From NCBI RefSeq assembly GCF_034087045.1, contig NZ_CP139247.1, positions 6,784,001 through 6,848,000 of the forward strand: DNA of 64,000 bases. The letters are read 5' to 3'. Below are positions 17,212-25,805 of the stretch, piece after piece. The notes under the pieces were generated by a model. That model was not told where the DNA came from and ran no database searches. It was given only the letters and a program-made list of their open reading frames with translations. Source of the stretch: Chitinophaga sancti. Its GTDB lineage: Bacteria > Bacteroidota > Bacteroidia > Chitinophagales > Chitinophagaceae. Position numbers and translations under genes: made by a program. Position 1 is the stretch's first letter. Every line of letters starts with the position of its first letter.

Positions 17212-19590
17212 ATGAAGACAAAGCTAGTAAAGCTCATGTCCATTGGCATCCTTTTGCTTTGGGCGCTACAGACAAATGCGCAGCAACGGTTTACAGTAAG
17301 TGGATATGTAAAAGACCAGCAAAACGGGGAAAGCCTGATCGGCATTTCCGTTTCCAAAGCAGGAACAGGCATCGGTACTGTGACCAATGAATATGGTTTT
17401 TATTCTCTCACACTGCCTGCCGGCGACCATGACATTCAGTTTTCTTATGTAGGGTACACACCTATTAAGACACATATTTCCCTGAAAGGCAACCAAACGC
17501 TGGATATCAAATTAGATAAATCCAGCAGTACGCTGAACACCGTCACCGTAATCGGTGACAAAAAAGAGAAAGCAGTTAATACGCTGAATACCAGCATCAA
17601 CCGTCTGGATATTGCCCAGATGAAAAAAATGCCCACCTTCATGGGTGAAGTAGACGTACTGCGTTCTATCCAGACATTGCCCGGCGTACAAACGGTGGGC
17701 GAAGGCGCCAGCGGCTTCAACGTACGTGGTGGTGCTGCAGATGAGAACCTCATCCTGCTGGATGAGGCACCTGTTTACAACTCTACCCACATGCTCGGAT
17801 TCTTCTCTGTATTCAACCCGGATGCGGTAAAAAGCGTGAATCTTATTAAAGGTGGTTTTCCTGCTGAATACGGAGGTCGGACATCTTCTGTACTCGACAT
17901 ACGTATGAAGGATGGAAACAACCAGAATCTGGCTGTAAATGGTGGTATAAGCAATGTATTCAGCCGTCTTTCTATCGAGGCGCCTATAGTGAAGGACGAA
18001 TCATCTTTTATTATAGCTGCCAGACGTTCTTATATCGACATCCTCATGAAGCCATTCCTGAGCGGGGATATGAAAGACACCAAACTGAATTTCTACGATA
18101 TCACTGCCAAGGCAAACTTCAAACTGAACAAGACCAATACCCTCTTTGTAAGCGGTTACCTGGGAAGAGACGTATTCGGTTTCGGATCAGATGTGAATAT
18201 GAACTGGGGAAATAAAACCGCTACTGTAAGATGGAACCATGTGTTCAACAGTAAGCTGTTCATGAACCTGACTACTTTTTATAGTAACTATGACTACAGC
18301 CTTGAATTCACTAACGGTAGTACCAAAAATGCCGGTGATAATTACCAGGCTTATGACTGGACTTCCAACATCATCAACTACGGTGTGAAACCTGGCTTTA
18401 CTTACTATGTGAATACAAAAAACAGCGTACACTTCGGGGTACAGGGCCTCTATTACATTTTCAAACCGGGTAAAGGTGTGAGCCAGGACGGTGAGAATAC
18501 AAACGTGAAGAACCTGACACTCCAACATGGCCTCGAAGCTGCTGCCTACATCGATCATGAATGGAAACCAAGCAAGAAATTTGGTGTGCAATATGGTCTT
18601 CGTTTCTCTGAATACCAATACCTCGGTAACAGTACTGCGTATTACTACAATGATACCACACCCGGCGTACGTAAAACACTCATAGGCAGCAAAACTTATG
18701 GTACCAATGAGCTGATTAAAGCTTACCACTACCTGGAGCCAAGAATAAACGTTCGCTATGGTATCAACGACAACAATGCCGTGAAAGCATCTTATGCCCG
18801 TACTACACAATACATGCACCAGTTGTCAAACACCGCCTCTCCTACGCCACTCGATATATGGACACCAAGTACCAACAATGTACAACCACAGGTAGCTGAT
18901 CAGTACACCGTAGGTTATGCATACGATGCGACTAATGGTAAGTATGAAATTTCTGCTGAAGTGTTTTATAAAAATATGAACCACCAGCTGGATTATATTG
19001 ATAATGCGAACCTGCAACTGAACCAGTACATTGAAGCAGACCTGCTGCCAAGCAAAAGCCGCTCTTATGGCCTGGAACTGATGGCAAAGAAAGAAATCGG
19101 TACCACCACAGGTTGGATCAGCTATACACTGTCAAAATCTGAACGTAAAACTGAGGGCATCAACCAGAATGAATGGTTCCTGAACCGCTATGATCGTACA
19201 CACAACATTACCATCGTAGCAACCCATGAATTCTCAAAACGTACTTCTTTCTCTGCTAACTGGACGTATGCAACAGGTACGCCTACTACGTATGCAGACA
19301 GCCGCCTGGAATACCAGGGTTGGGATATTCCATACAACAGCACTGACAAGCGTAACACTTACCGCCTGCCAGACTACCATCGTCTGGATGTATCCCTGAC
19401 ACTGAAAGGCAAACAGCTGAAACGCTGGAAAGGCGAATGGGTGTTCTCGCTGTACAATGTGTACGCACGCCGCAATGCTTATTCCATCTATTTCCAGCAG
19501 AATGAAGACGACAAGAACAAAAGAGAAGCAGTGCGCCTGTCTATCATCGGTTCTGTCATCCCAGGTATTACTTACAACTTTAAATTTTAA
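17212..19590 (+). CDS. TonB-dependent receptor with carboxypeptidase-regulatory N-terminus
   Basis: The 792-residue outer-membrane transporter has a signal peptide ending near LQTNAQ and a CarboxypepD_reg-like beta-sandwich (about 28-105). A plug domain (about 120-235) contains MPTFMGEVDVLRSIQTLPGV and GFNVRGGAADENLILLDEAP, and a 22-strand-type barrel runs to a terminal Phe. Such proteins import siderophores, cofactors, glycans or peptides with energy from TonB. No SusD-like partner is present. It is followed after 5 bases by a DUF4249 lipoprotein, a pairing I know from Bacteroidota. The substrate is unknown. Confidence 0.92.
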   Translation: MKTKLVKLMSIGILLLWALQTNAQQRFTVSGYVKDQQNGESLIGISVSKAGTGIGTVTNEYGFYSLTLPAGDHDIQFSYVGYTPIKTHISLKGNQTLDIKLDKSSSTLNTVTVIGDKKEKAVNTLNTSINRLDIAQMKKMPTFMGEVDVLRSIQTLPGVQTVGEGASGFNVRGGAADENLILLDEAPVYNSTHMLGFFSVFNPDAVKSVNLIKGGFPAEYGGRTSSVLDIRMKDGNNQNLAVNGGISNVFSRLSIEAPIVKDESSFIIAARRSYIDILMKPFLSGDMKDTKLNFYDITAKANFKLNKTNTLFVSGYLGRDVFGFGSDVNMNWGNKTATVRWNHVFNSKLFMNLTTFYSNYDYSLEFTNGSTKNAGDNYQAYDWTSNIINYGVKPGFTYYVNTKNSVHFGVQGLYYIFKPGKGVSQDGENTNVKNLTLQHGLEAAAYIDHEWKPSKKFGVQYGLRFSEYQYLGNSTAYYYNDTTPGVRKTLIGSKTYGTNELIKAYHYLEPRINVRYGINDNNAVKASYARTTQYMHQLSNTASPTPLDIWTPSTNNVQPQVADQYTVGYAYDATNGKYEISAEVFYKNMNHQLDYIDNANLQLNQYIEADLLPSKSRSYGLELMAKKEIGTTTGWISYTLSKSERKTEGINQNEWFLNRYDRTHNITIVATHEFSKRTSFSANWTYATGTPTTYADSRLEYQGWDIPYNSTDKRNTYRLPDYHRLDVSLTLKGKQLKRWKGEWVFSLYNVYARRNAYSIYFQQNEDDKNKREAVRLSIIGSVIPGITYNFKF

Positions 19591-19595
19591 CCGTC

Positions 19596-20474
19596 ATGAA
19601 GAAGAAATTTTTCCGACTCAGCATATTAGCCGCTTTCGTAACAGGGCTTAGCGCCTGTACGGATGTGATAGACCTGGACGTTCCAGCTGGTACTTCTTAT
19701 CCTGTACTGGATGCATGGATTACCAACGAACCAGGTACACAGTATATCAGATTTACAAAATCAGTATCTTATACAGAGTCAGGTGATGCTCCTATTATCA
19801 GCGATGCAACCATCACACTGTATGACGAAACAACAGGCGATATTTATCCGTTTGTGTTTGCAGATTCATTGTACAAATGTGATCCGGCTAACGGCCAGAT
19901 TGGTCAATTGAACCATACTTACCGCCTCCGTGTAGAATACGATTCTAATGTATACGAAGCCACTGATACCATTAAGCCGGTGGCTGCTATCACAAACATT
20001 GACTACAAGTATAAGAAGAAAGGTGATGACGGTGCGACCAAGGATGGTTACTATGTACGATTCTATGCGACTGATATGGCAGGGCAGACAGATTACACCT
20101 GGATCAGGTCTTACAGGAATAATTTAAATGATGACAATATTCTGGAAGATAACTACGTGATCGATGGTGGCTTCTCCGAAGGTTTGTCTGACGGACAGGA
20201 GTTCCCACAGTTCGTAGGTGAAAGTGTAAATGATCGTGATCATCCTTACCTGCAGGGAGATCTCGCTATCGTAAAACTGCGTTCTCTGAGTTATCCAAGC
20301 TATTTCTGGGTAACCTCCGTTCAGACCCAGATGGAGTCTGGTGGCTTATTTGCTACTGTACTGGCCAATGTAGGCACAAACTATAAGAACGTCACAGATG
20401 GTGGCGGCAAAGGGAAGATACTGGGATGGTTTGGCACCTCCGCAGTAAGTGATTCTTCCATTACCACGAATTGA
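19596..20474 (+). CDS. DUF4249 surface lipoprotein
   Basis: The 292-residue lipoprotein has a lipobox GLSAC (Cys near residue 21) followed by TDVIDLDVP, a Bacteroidota DUF4249 opening. The body is beta-rich (PVLDAWITNEPGTQYIRF, ATITLYDETTGD). DUF4249 genes typically sit directly after a TonB-dependent receptor, as here with a 5-base gap. The protein may act as a surface lid or ligand-binding partner in the manner of SusD, but that is inference. The C-terminal part around WFGTSAVSDSS is conserved-looking. Confidence 0.87.
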   Translation: MKKKFFRLSILAAFVTGLSACTDVIDLDVPAGTSYPVLDAWITNEPGTQYIRFTKSVSYTESGDAPIISDATITLYDETTGDIYPFVFADSLYKCDPANGQIGQLNHTYRLRVEYDSNVYEATDTIKPVAAITNIDYKYKKKGDDGATKDGYYVRFYATDMAGQTDYTWIRSYRNNLNDDNILEDNYVIDGGFSEGLSDGQEFPQFVGESVNDRDHPYLQGDLAIVKLRSLSYPSYFWVTSVQTQMESGGLFATVLANVGTNYKNVTDGGGKGKILGWFGTSAVSDSSITTN

Positions 20475-20564
20475 TTTTCTTCTTTATAAGGGAGTGAGGC
20501 GGTTTTCAACACAACTGACCGCCCACTCCCCTCTTCTCTCTCACTTTTCTTTAAACTACATTTT

Positions 20565-21200
20565 ATGAAAAAAGCGCTGTTGGCGCTGCTGGTACTGTTA
20601 TCAGTGCAGCAGGCCTGGGCTCAGACTGCCCAGACGGAAACGTTATTCTCTAAAAAGTCTACTAACACAAAAATTGGTGCGTATGGAGTGCCTGCGGCCA
20701 ATTTAACATCGATCGGTGGTAATTTCGCTGTGATGACCGGTGGTTATGGCGGAGTGCTGATCAATAAGAAATGGATGTTTGGTGCGGGTGCTTATTCGCT
20801 GGCGAACAATATCACTTCTACCTATGCACCAAGTGCTACCACCGGGTATAAACAATACCTGAATTTCTGGTATACCGGACTTGCTGTAGAATATATACAC
20901 AACACTGATAAGTTAATCCATTGGACAGCAGGTGCGCTCGTAGGCGGCGGAGCCGTATCAAGAAGGAACAAAGCCAATTTTGACCTGAACGACGACGATA
21001 CACATTATCATACTTACGACAGGAGCGGATTGTTTGTGGCAGAACCATTTGCCAATATAGAGTTAAATGTAACCAGCTATCTGAGATTAGACCTGGGTGC
21101 AACTTACCGCTTTGTACAGGGATCTAATACACCAAATATTTCTAACGGAGATCTGAGCATGGCTTCTTTCCATTTTGGAATTAAGGCTGGTAAATTTTAA
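20565..21200 (+). CDS. Outer-membrane beta-barrel-like protein
   Basis: The 211-residue exported protein has a signal peptide ending near QQAWAQ. Alternating hydrophobic/aromatic strands separated by Gly-rich turns (NFAVMTGGYGGVLINKKWMFGAGAYS, shortened here to its central GGYGGVLINKKW) suggest an 8-10 stranded barrel. It ends in FHFGIKAGKF, with a terminal Phe typical of BAM substrates. It lies 90 bases after the DUF4249 gene on the same strand and could be a third member of the receptor operon. No enzyme motif is visible. Confidence 0.78.
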   Translation: MKKALLALLVLLSVQQAWAQTAQTETLFSKKSTNTKIGAYGVPAANLTSIGGNFAVMTGGYGGVLINKKWMFGAGAYSLANNITSTYAPSATTGYKQYLNFWYTGLAVEYIHNTDKLIHWTAGALVGGGAVSRRNKANFDLNDDDTHYHTYDRSGLFVAEPFANIELNVTSYLRLDLGATYRFVQGSNTPNISNGDLSMASFHFGIKAGKF

Positions 21201-21233
21201 TTAAAGCCTATATGTTCTAAAAATTACTTGTGC

Positions 21234-21297
21234 CAGGCATTGCTATCTGTTCTGTCTTGCTGTAATGGGTGGCCGAAGGATGGCATGCCTGTTTTTT
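21234..21297 (+). terminator. Long imperfect hairpin followed by six T
   Basis: CAGGCAT near 21234 pairs with ATGCCTG near 21285, with additional weaker pairs inside, and GTTTTTTACC follows. It may be the first of two terminators after the barrel gene. A second, stronger one stands 40 bases further. Confidence 0.4.
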
Positions 21298-21334
21298 ACC
21301 AGATTACCCATTTTTTCAAATAAGCCACGGGTAT

Positions 21335-21366
21335 GGCCCCTTTCTTCTGGAAGGGGCCTTTTTTTG
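21335..21366 (+). terminator. Strong intrinsic terminator before blaI
   Basis: GGCCCCTT (21335-21342) pairs with AAGGGGCC (21351-21358), followed by seven T bases. It separates the receptor operon from the BlaI/M56 operon. Confidence 0.88.
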
Positions 21367-21392
21367 TACTTTTTGAAAATAAATTTTGCAAT

Positions 21393-21432
21393 TACGAAAA
21401 GTGTCGTACATTTACTTACGAAGATATTCGTA
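21393..21432. promoter_or_regulatory. Twin palindromic operators upstream of blaI
   Basis: TACGA-N6-TCGTA (21393-21408) and TACGAA-N4-TTCGTA (21417-21432) are two 16-base inverted repeats whose centres are 24 bp apart, just before the blaI start. BlaI/MecI repressors bind paired dyads of about this size over their own promoter, although the classical sequence is TACA/TGTA. The variant core ACGA/TCGT here probably reflects a different recognition helix. Confidence 0.7.
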
Positions 21433-21454
21433 GATCAATAATCATTGAAAATAA

Positions 21455-21847
21455 ATGAGTACAGCAAAAAATAACAAACCGACGGAAAGTGAACTGGAGA
21501 TTCTTGGAATCCTGTGGGAGAAAGGCGACTGTACGGTAAGGGATGTGCACGAAGAGCTGTCAAAAAGCAAAGATGCCGGGTATACTACCACCCTGAAGTT
21601 AATGCAGATCATGCATGAAAAGGGCTATTTAAATAGAGATGCCAGTAGCAAAACGCACGTGTATACTGCTGCGATCTCACAGGAAAATACCCAACAGCAA
21701 TTGCTGAACAAAATGATTGATACCGTATTTAATGGTTCTGCTTCTCAGTTAGTCATGCAGGCCCTTGGTCATCATAATTCTTCGAAAGAAGAACTTGACA
21801 AGATCAGACAATACCTGAATGATATAGAAGACCAGCAAAAAAGGTAA
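21455..21847 (+). CDS. BlaI/MecI/CopY-family transcriptional repressor
   Basis: The 130-residue winged-helix dimer opens with PTESELEILGILWEKGDCTV. The recognition region AGYTTTLKLMQIMHEKGYLN follows, matching the family's GYTTVxTxLxRMxxKGxL pattern. The C-terminal dimerisation half includes FNGSASQLVMQAL. It stands 11 bases before an M56 metalloprotease gene, the usual BlaI-BlaR1 pairing in which the sensor protease relieves repression. Twin palindromes upstream suggest autoregulation. No beta-lactamase gene is nearby, so the target is not necessarily antibiotic resistance. Confidence 0.92.
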   Translation: MSTAKNNKPTESELEILGILWEKGDCTVRDVHEELSKSKDAGYTTTLKLMQIMHEKGYLNRDASSKTHVYTAAISQENTQQQLLNKMIDTVFNGSASQLVMQALGHHNSSKEELDKIRQYLNDIEDQQKR

Positions 21848-21858
21848 ACTCAAGGTTT

Positions 21859-23847
21859 ATGACAGCACAATTTGTTCTCCCTACGATTCTGATCCAGGCA
21901 TTTGGATGGGCGCTTTTACATTCCCTGTGGCAGGGGTTCCTGATCTTTGCGTGTCTCCGGCTCGTATTGTACGTATGGTCGCACATGAGCGCCAGGATTA
22001 AGTACAACCTGTCGTACCTGTCCCTGACTGGTATCTTTGCCTGGTTTTGCATCACCCTCTATCAACAGGTAACTGCTGCATTGCGCATCAGGCAGGCGAC
22101 CTGGGTGATGATTGAAACCGGCGTTCGCCAGCGACACCTGGAAGTTCCTCCGATCTATCAAAGCCAAAGCACCATCAAACACTTCATTCCGCAACTGGAA
22201 ATGTGGTTCCCTGTACTGGTCGGCCTATATGTGACGGGAGTAGCTGTCATGAGTATCAAACTAATTATGGATCTGGTCCAACTGAAACAGATCCGCAACA
22301 AACAAGTGCTGCCCATAGATGCAGTATGGGAAAAGCACCTGGAACGGCTGGCTGCCCGGTTACGGATTCCCCGTAAAGTGCAGTTGCTGATCTCCACGCA
22401 AATTCAGGTGCCGGTGATGATCGGCTTTCTGAAACCTTTGATCCTGCTGCCTGTCGCCATGTTCAACAACCTGACTACCGAACAGCTGGAAGCCATTCTC
22501 CTGCATGAGCTGGCACACATCAAACGCAATGATTATCTACTCAATATCTTCCAATCTATTGTTGAAACAATTCTGTTCTTTAATCCTTTCATCTGGTGGA
22601 TCACTAAAAACATCCGCCTGGAAAGGGAACACTGTTGCGATGACCTTGTTATTGCAAGTCAGGTGCAACCCCTGCAATATGCCAAAGCGCTGGTAGCATT
22701 AGAAGAATACCGGTTAACAGTTAATGCACTGGCCATGGCAGCGGCAGATAATAAACAACATCTATTTCACCGCATTAAACGCATCATGGAAATGAAAACT
22801 AAAAACATTAATTATACACAGAAACTGCTGGCCGTACTGATTATCGCCGTAAGTCTCGTTGCCATTGCATGGTTGAATCCCATCCAGGCACGTGCAAAAA
22901 AGACTGCCAGCAAATCACCAGCACCTGTGCTGACTAAAATATCCCGCACACTGCTGGGAGATACCACCGCCCCGAAAGGCAATGTTCATACTGAAAAACA
23001 AAAACAGGATGAGTTTGACCTGGAAGCGCTGGATGCGGATGTTCAAGCAGCAACTGACGATGCAATGGCAAATATCAACTGGGAAGATGTAAACAATGAT
23101 GTGGCCAATGCCATGAAAGAAGTGAACTGGGAGGATATTAATAGAGAGGTTGAAAATGCGATGAAGAATATTGATTGGAAGCAGATCAACAAAGACGTTG
23201 ATAATGCCATGAAGGAAATTGACTGGAAACAGATTAAAAAGGAAGTGAAAGAGAGTTTGAGACAAGCCAATGTAAATGCCCATACCGGTGTGAACGTAAA
23301 CCCTAACATCAATTTTAACCCTGATGTAAACATCAATATCGACACCAACGTTATTCAGGAGAGTATCCGTGTGGGCATGGATGCTGCCAGAACTGCCATG
23401 AAGGATGTAGCTATTCCTGCAGCCAAAATGGGCATGGATGCTGCCAGAGCAGCTATGAATAGCCAGGAGTTTAAGGCAGCGATGGATAAAGGACGCCAGG
23501 AAGCTGCAAAGGCAATGAAAGAATCCCGCAAACAAATGGAGTTTGCGATGGCTACTGCGAAAGCTGAGATGAAAAAACAGCGGGTTGCTGAAACTAAAAT
23601 GCGCGAAGATATGGCGCATGCAAAAGCTGATGGTCAGTATAAGGAAATGATTGATAAAATGGCTGCTGATAAGCTGATTGATGCGGACAAGGGGTATAAG
23701 ATCGAGAAAAAAGATGGGGATCTTTATATCAATGATGTGAAGCAATCAGGTGAAGTAACAGATAAATATAAAATTTACCTGAAAAATGCAAAGAAACTGT
23801 CCATAGTTGGTAAAGAAGATAGCCTGAGCATAAATGTAGAAGAATAA
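21859..23847 (+). CDS. BlaR1-like M56 membrane metallopeptidase with a repeat-rich extracytoplasmic domain
   Basis: The 662-residue polytopic sensor protease has transmembrane segments near residues 10-40, 45-70, 115-140 and 322-340. The zinc site is HELAH (216-220), followed by the LEREHCCDD stretch (254-262) typical of M56. Classical BlaR1 carries a penicillin-binding sensor after the last helix. Here residues 345-662 instead hold four 16-residue repeats (401-464, each with NW or DW), an Asn-rich strand segment (about 470-495) and long amphipathic Ala/Met/Lys helices (500-600). A short terminal domain (DGDLYINDVKQSGEVTDKY) closes the protein. It probably cleaves the adjacent BlaI on an unknown envelope signal. 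No Ser-x-x-Lys acylation motif is apparent. Confidence 0.9.
   Translation: MTAQFVLPTILIQAFGWALLHSLWQGFLIFACLRLVLYVWSHMSARIKYNLSYLSLTGIFAWFCITLYQQVTAALRIRQATWVMIETGVRQRHLEVPPIYQSQSTIKHFIPQLEMWFPVLVGLYVTGVAVMSIKLIMDLVQLKQIRNKQVLPIDAVWEKHLERLAARLRIPRKVQLLISTQIQVPVMIGFLKPLILLPVAMFNNLTTEQLEAILLHELAHIKRNDYLLNIFQSIVETILFFNPFIWWITKNIRLEREHCCDDLVIASQVQPLQYAKALVALEEYRLTVNALAMAAADNKQHLFHRIKRIMEMKTKNINYTQKLLAVLIIAVSLVAIAWLNPIQARAKKTASKSPAPVLTKISRTLLGDTTAPKGNVHTEKQKQDEFDLEALDADVQAATDDAMANINWEDVNNDVANAMKEVNWEDINREVENAMKNIDWKQINKDVDNAMKEIDWKQIKKEVKESLRQANVNAHTGVNVNPNINFNPDVNINIDTNVIQESIRVGMDAARTAMKDVAIPAAKMGMDAARAAMNSQEFKAAMDKGRQEAAKAMKESRKQMEFAMATAKAEMKKQRVAETKMREDMAHAKADGQYKEMIDKMAADKLIDADKGYKIEKKDGDLYINDVKQSGEVTDKYKIYLKNAKKLSIVGKEDSLSINVEE
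23059..23250 (+). repeat. Four 48-bp in-frame repeats in the M56 gene
   Basis: Residues 401-464 are four 16-residue units: DAMANINWEDVNNDVA, NAMKEVNWEDINREVE, NAMKNIDWKQINKDVD and NAMKEIDWKQIKKEVK. Trp at unit position 8 is invariant, with acidic or basic residues around it, suggesting amphipathic helices or a docking array on the periplasmic side. Confidence 0.88.
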
Positions 23848-23902
23848 GAGTAACCGTTGCTCGCTATTCAGGGTAAAGAATAATAGCCTTAAGAGAATGA
23901 AT

Positions 23903-24008
23903 ATTATTCGTCACCAGCTACAACTGATCAACAACGATAGCTTTGAAAGTGTAAGATTATTCGTTACCAGCTACAACTGATCAACAACGATAGCATTAAA
24001 AGTATAAG
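23903..24008. repeat. Two tandem copies of a 53-bp element
   Basis: Unit 1 (23903-23955) and unit 2 (23956-24008) differ at about four of 53 positions. Both contain ACCAGCTACAACTGATCAAC. They lie in the 277-base gap after the M56 gene. No open frame or T-run is associated with them, and the terminator for this gap lies downstream. Confidence 0.9.
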
Positions 24009-24049
24009 ATTTATAAGTGGCTTTCCGCCAAAGCCTGTCATTTATACTG

Positions 24050-24085
24050 CGCTACTGCCGTTCCTACGGCAGTGGCGTTTTTTTT
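24050..24085 (+). terminator. Intrinsic terminator before the C1 peptidase gene
   Basis: CGCTACTGCCGT (24050-24061), loop TCCT, ACGGCAGTGGCG (24066-24077), then eight T bases. It is a 12-bp stem with one wobble pair. Confidence 0.9.
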
Positions 24086-24124
24086 GATCTATCCCCCTTA
24101 TCTTTATGTACAAAACCACCATAG

Positions 24125-25258
24125 ATGAAGAAGATTTCCCAAGGGATACTGATGATGCTATTGGCTACGGGTGCTGTAGCGCAGGACTTAAATAAAACGC
24201 TTCAGGACTTTACTGTCATTAAAAATAATGCCGCCACACCGGTAAAGAATCAGGGTGAAACTGGTACCTGCTGGTGCTTTTCCTCTACATCGGTAGTGGA
24301 ATCTGAGTGCCTGAGAAAAGGACTGCCTGCGCTGGATCTTTCTGAGATGTACATTGTACGTAATATCTACATGGAGAAGGCGAAGAACTACATTCACAGG
24401 CAAGGATTTACCCGCTTTGACGAAGGCGGCCTGGCACACGATTTTCTGCATGCAGCAGCGATCTATGGCCTGGTGCCGGAGAATGTGTACAGCGGTCTGA
24501 CCAATGGACGTACCAGCCATGATCATGCACCAATGGTAGAGGAAATGAAAAACTACCTTGACAGTTTGCTGAAAGTAAAAAGACCTTTGCCAGACAACTG
24601 GACAGCACGTGTGAGCAGTATTTTGGACAAGTATTTAGGTGCAGCTCCTGCGTCATTCACTTACAATGGCAAGAACTATACACCACTGACTTTTGCAAAG
24701 GAGGTAGTAAAGTTTTCACAAGATGATTATGTGAACCTCACTTCATTTACAGATCATCCTTACTATGCACCTTTTATTGTGCAGGTGCCCGATAACTATT
24801 CTAATGGTGCCTACTATAACCTGCCGCTGGAAGAGCTGGTGAATGTGGCAAAAGCAACAGTGAACAAAGGCTACACAGTATTGTGGGATACAGATATGAG
24901 TAACAGGGGATGGAAGCTGGACAAAGGATATGGATTGTATCCAACTGAAGATTCCCTGCTGAAGAAAGTACCTTTTAATCCTGATCTGAGTGAGAAGGCA
25001 TATAATGCAGATGACAGACAACGACTATATGAAGAGCTGGTGACAGAAGATGATCACCTGATGCAGATTACTGGCTTGGGTAAGTCAGCCGGTGGTAAGG
25101 AGTTTTTCATTGTGAAGAATTCATGGGGAGCGAAGGCTGGACCTTTTGAAGGATATATGCATGTGTCTATTCCTTATTTTGCGATGAATACGATTACGAT
25201 GGTGGTGCCGAAAGCTGTATTGGATAAGGCGATGTTGGGCAAACTGGCGTTGAAGTAA
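24125..25258 (+). CDS. Secreted papain-like cysteine peptidase (C1B, aminopeptidase C/bleomycin hydrolase-like)
   Basis: The 377-residue protein has a signal peptide cut near AVAQ and is therefore periplasmic or secreted. The catalytic Cys49 lies in NQGETGTCWCFSS, the His is near residue 311 (DDHLMQITG) and the Asn near 331 (FIVKNSWG). The spacing and a long insertion between Cys and His resemble bleomycin hydrolase/PepC rather than simple papain. PepC is normally about 440 residues and cytosolic, so this exported, shorter form is a variant. It probably trims peptides in the envelope. The last 24 bases with the stop are duplicated just downstream. Confidence 0.88.
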   Translation: MKKISQGILMMLLATGAVAQDLNKTLQDFTVIKNNAATPVKNQGETGTCWCFSSTSVVESECLRKGLPALDLSEMYIVRNIYMEKAKNYIHRQGFTRFDEGGLAHDFLHAAAIYGLVPENVYSGLTNGRTSHDHAPMVEEMKNYLDSLLKVKRPLPDNWTARVSSILDKYLGAAPASFTYNGKNYTPLTFAKEVVKFSQDDYVNLTSFTDHPYYAPFIVQVPDNYSNGAYYNLPLEELVNVAKATVNKGYTVLWDTDMSNRGWKLDKGYGLYPTEDSLLKKVPFNPDLSEKAYNADDRQRLYEELVTEDDHLMQITGLGKSAGGKEFFIVKNSWGAKAGPFEGYMHVSIPYFAMNTITMVVPKAVLDKAMLGKLALK

Positions 25259-25305
25259 TTATTCTGTGTAGGGAGATATTGGGGCAAACTGGCGTTGAAG
25301 TAATT
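25237..25305 (+). repeat. Direct duplication of the peptidase gene's 3' end
   Basis: The 24 bases beginning GGGCAAACTGGCG at 25237-25260, which encode the last residues GKLALK and the stop, recur exactly at 25282-25305 with a 45-bp offset. The second copy lies entirely outside the gene and is not preceded by a usable frame. Confidence 0.92.
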
Positions 25306-25314
25306 CCAATAAAG

Positions 25315-25348
25315 AAACCGCTTCTGTCCCGGACAAAAGCGGTTTTTT
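25315..25348 (+). terminator. Intrinsic terminator after the C1 peptidase gene
   Basis: AAACCGCTT pairs with AAGCGGTTT, and an inner TGTCC pairs with GGACA. A T-run follows. It lies just downstream of the duplicated tail. Confidence 0.9.
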
Positions 25349-25404
25349 ATTGGCTGGCATAGGCTGCAAAAGACAATATATTTACGCCTATAATGATTGA
25401 AATA

Positions 25405-25683
25405 TTAATGATGCGAGACTTCGAAGTTCCTGAAGTTTTGTACTTCCCCAGGTTCGATAGTAACCCCTGTTACTTTGGCTAGCGGCGGGCCCTGACGGCA
25501 CCAGGCGATAAAAGCTTCCATTGGCGCCTCATCTCCCTCTGCGGCAATCCAGACACTACCATCGGGCAGGTTTTTGACCTGGCCTTTGATATCAAGCCCA
25601 TCGGCGGCCCGCTTGGTATTAGTTCTGAAGAAGACACCCTGCACCTTGCCTTTTACAATAATGACTTTGTGTATCTTTTGCAT
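25405..25683 (-). CDS. acyP: Acylphosphatase
   Basis: The 92-residue ferredoxin-fold enzyme hydrolyses acyl phosphates such as acetyl phosphate or 1,3-bisphosphoglycerate. Signature KGKVQGVFFR contains the catalytic Arg20, and GQVKNLPDGSVWIAAEG contains the catalytic Asn38. Length and both motifs are standard. It is convergent with the C1 peptidase gene and separated from the next minus-strand gene by a repeat-bearing gap. No promoter consensus is obvious upstream. Confidence 0.96.
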   Translation of the reverse strand: MQKIHKVIIVKGKVQGVFFRTNTKRAADGLDIKGQVKNLPDGSVWIAAEGDEAPMEAFIAWCRQGPPLAKVTGVTIEPGEVQNFRNFEVSHH

Positions 25684-25805
25684 CGTTATGCTGTTACGGT
25701 TGTGAAATATGCTTTGTGAACATATTAAATCTACGAACAGTCAGGAAAAATATAAAATTATTCTGCAAGGAAGTAGCTGCAGCTGACGAATGTCACACCT
25801 CACTC

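Noticed and set aside
22915..23745. Long open frame on the minus strand opposite the M56 repeat region
   Set aside because: It arises from the repetitive Lys/Ala/Met codons of the real gene. It has no start context or recognisable domain.
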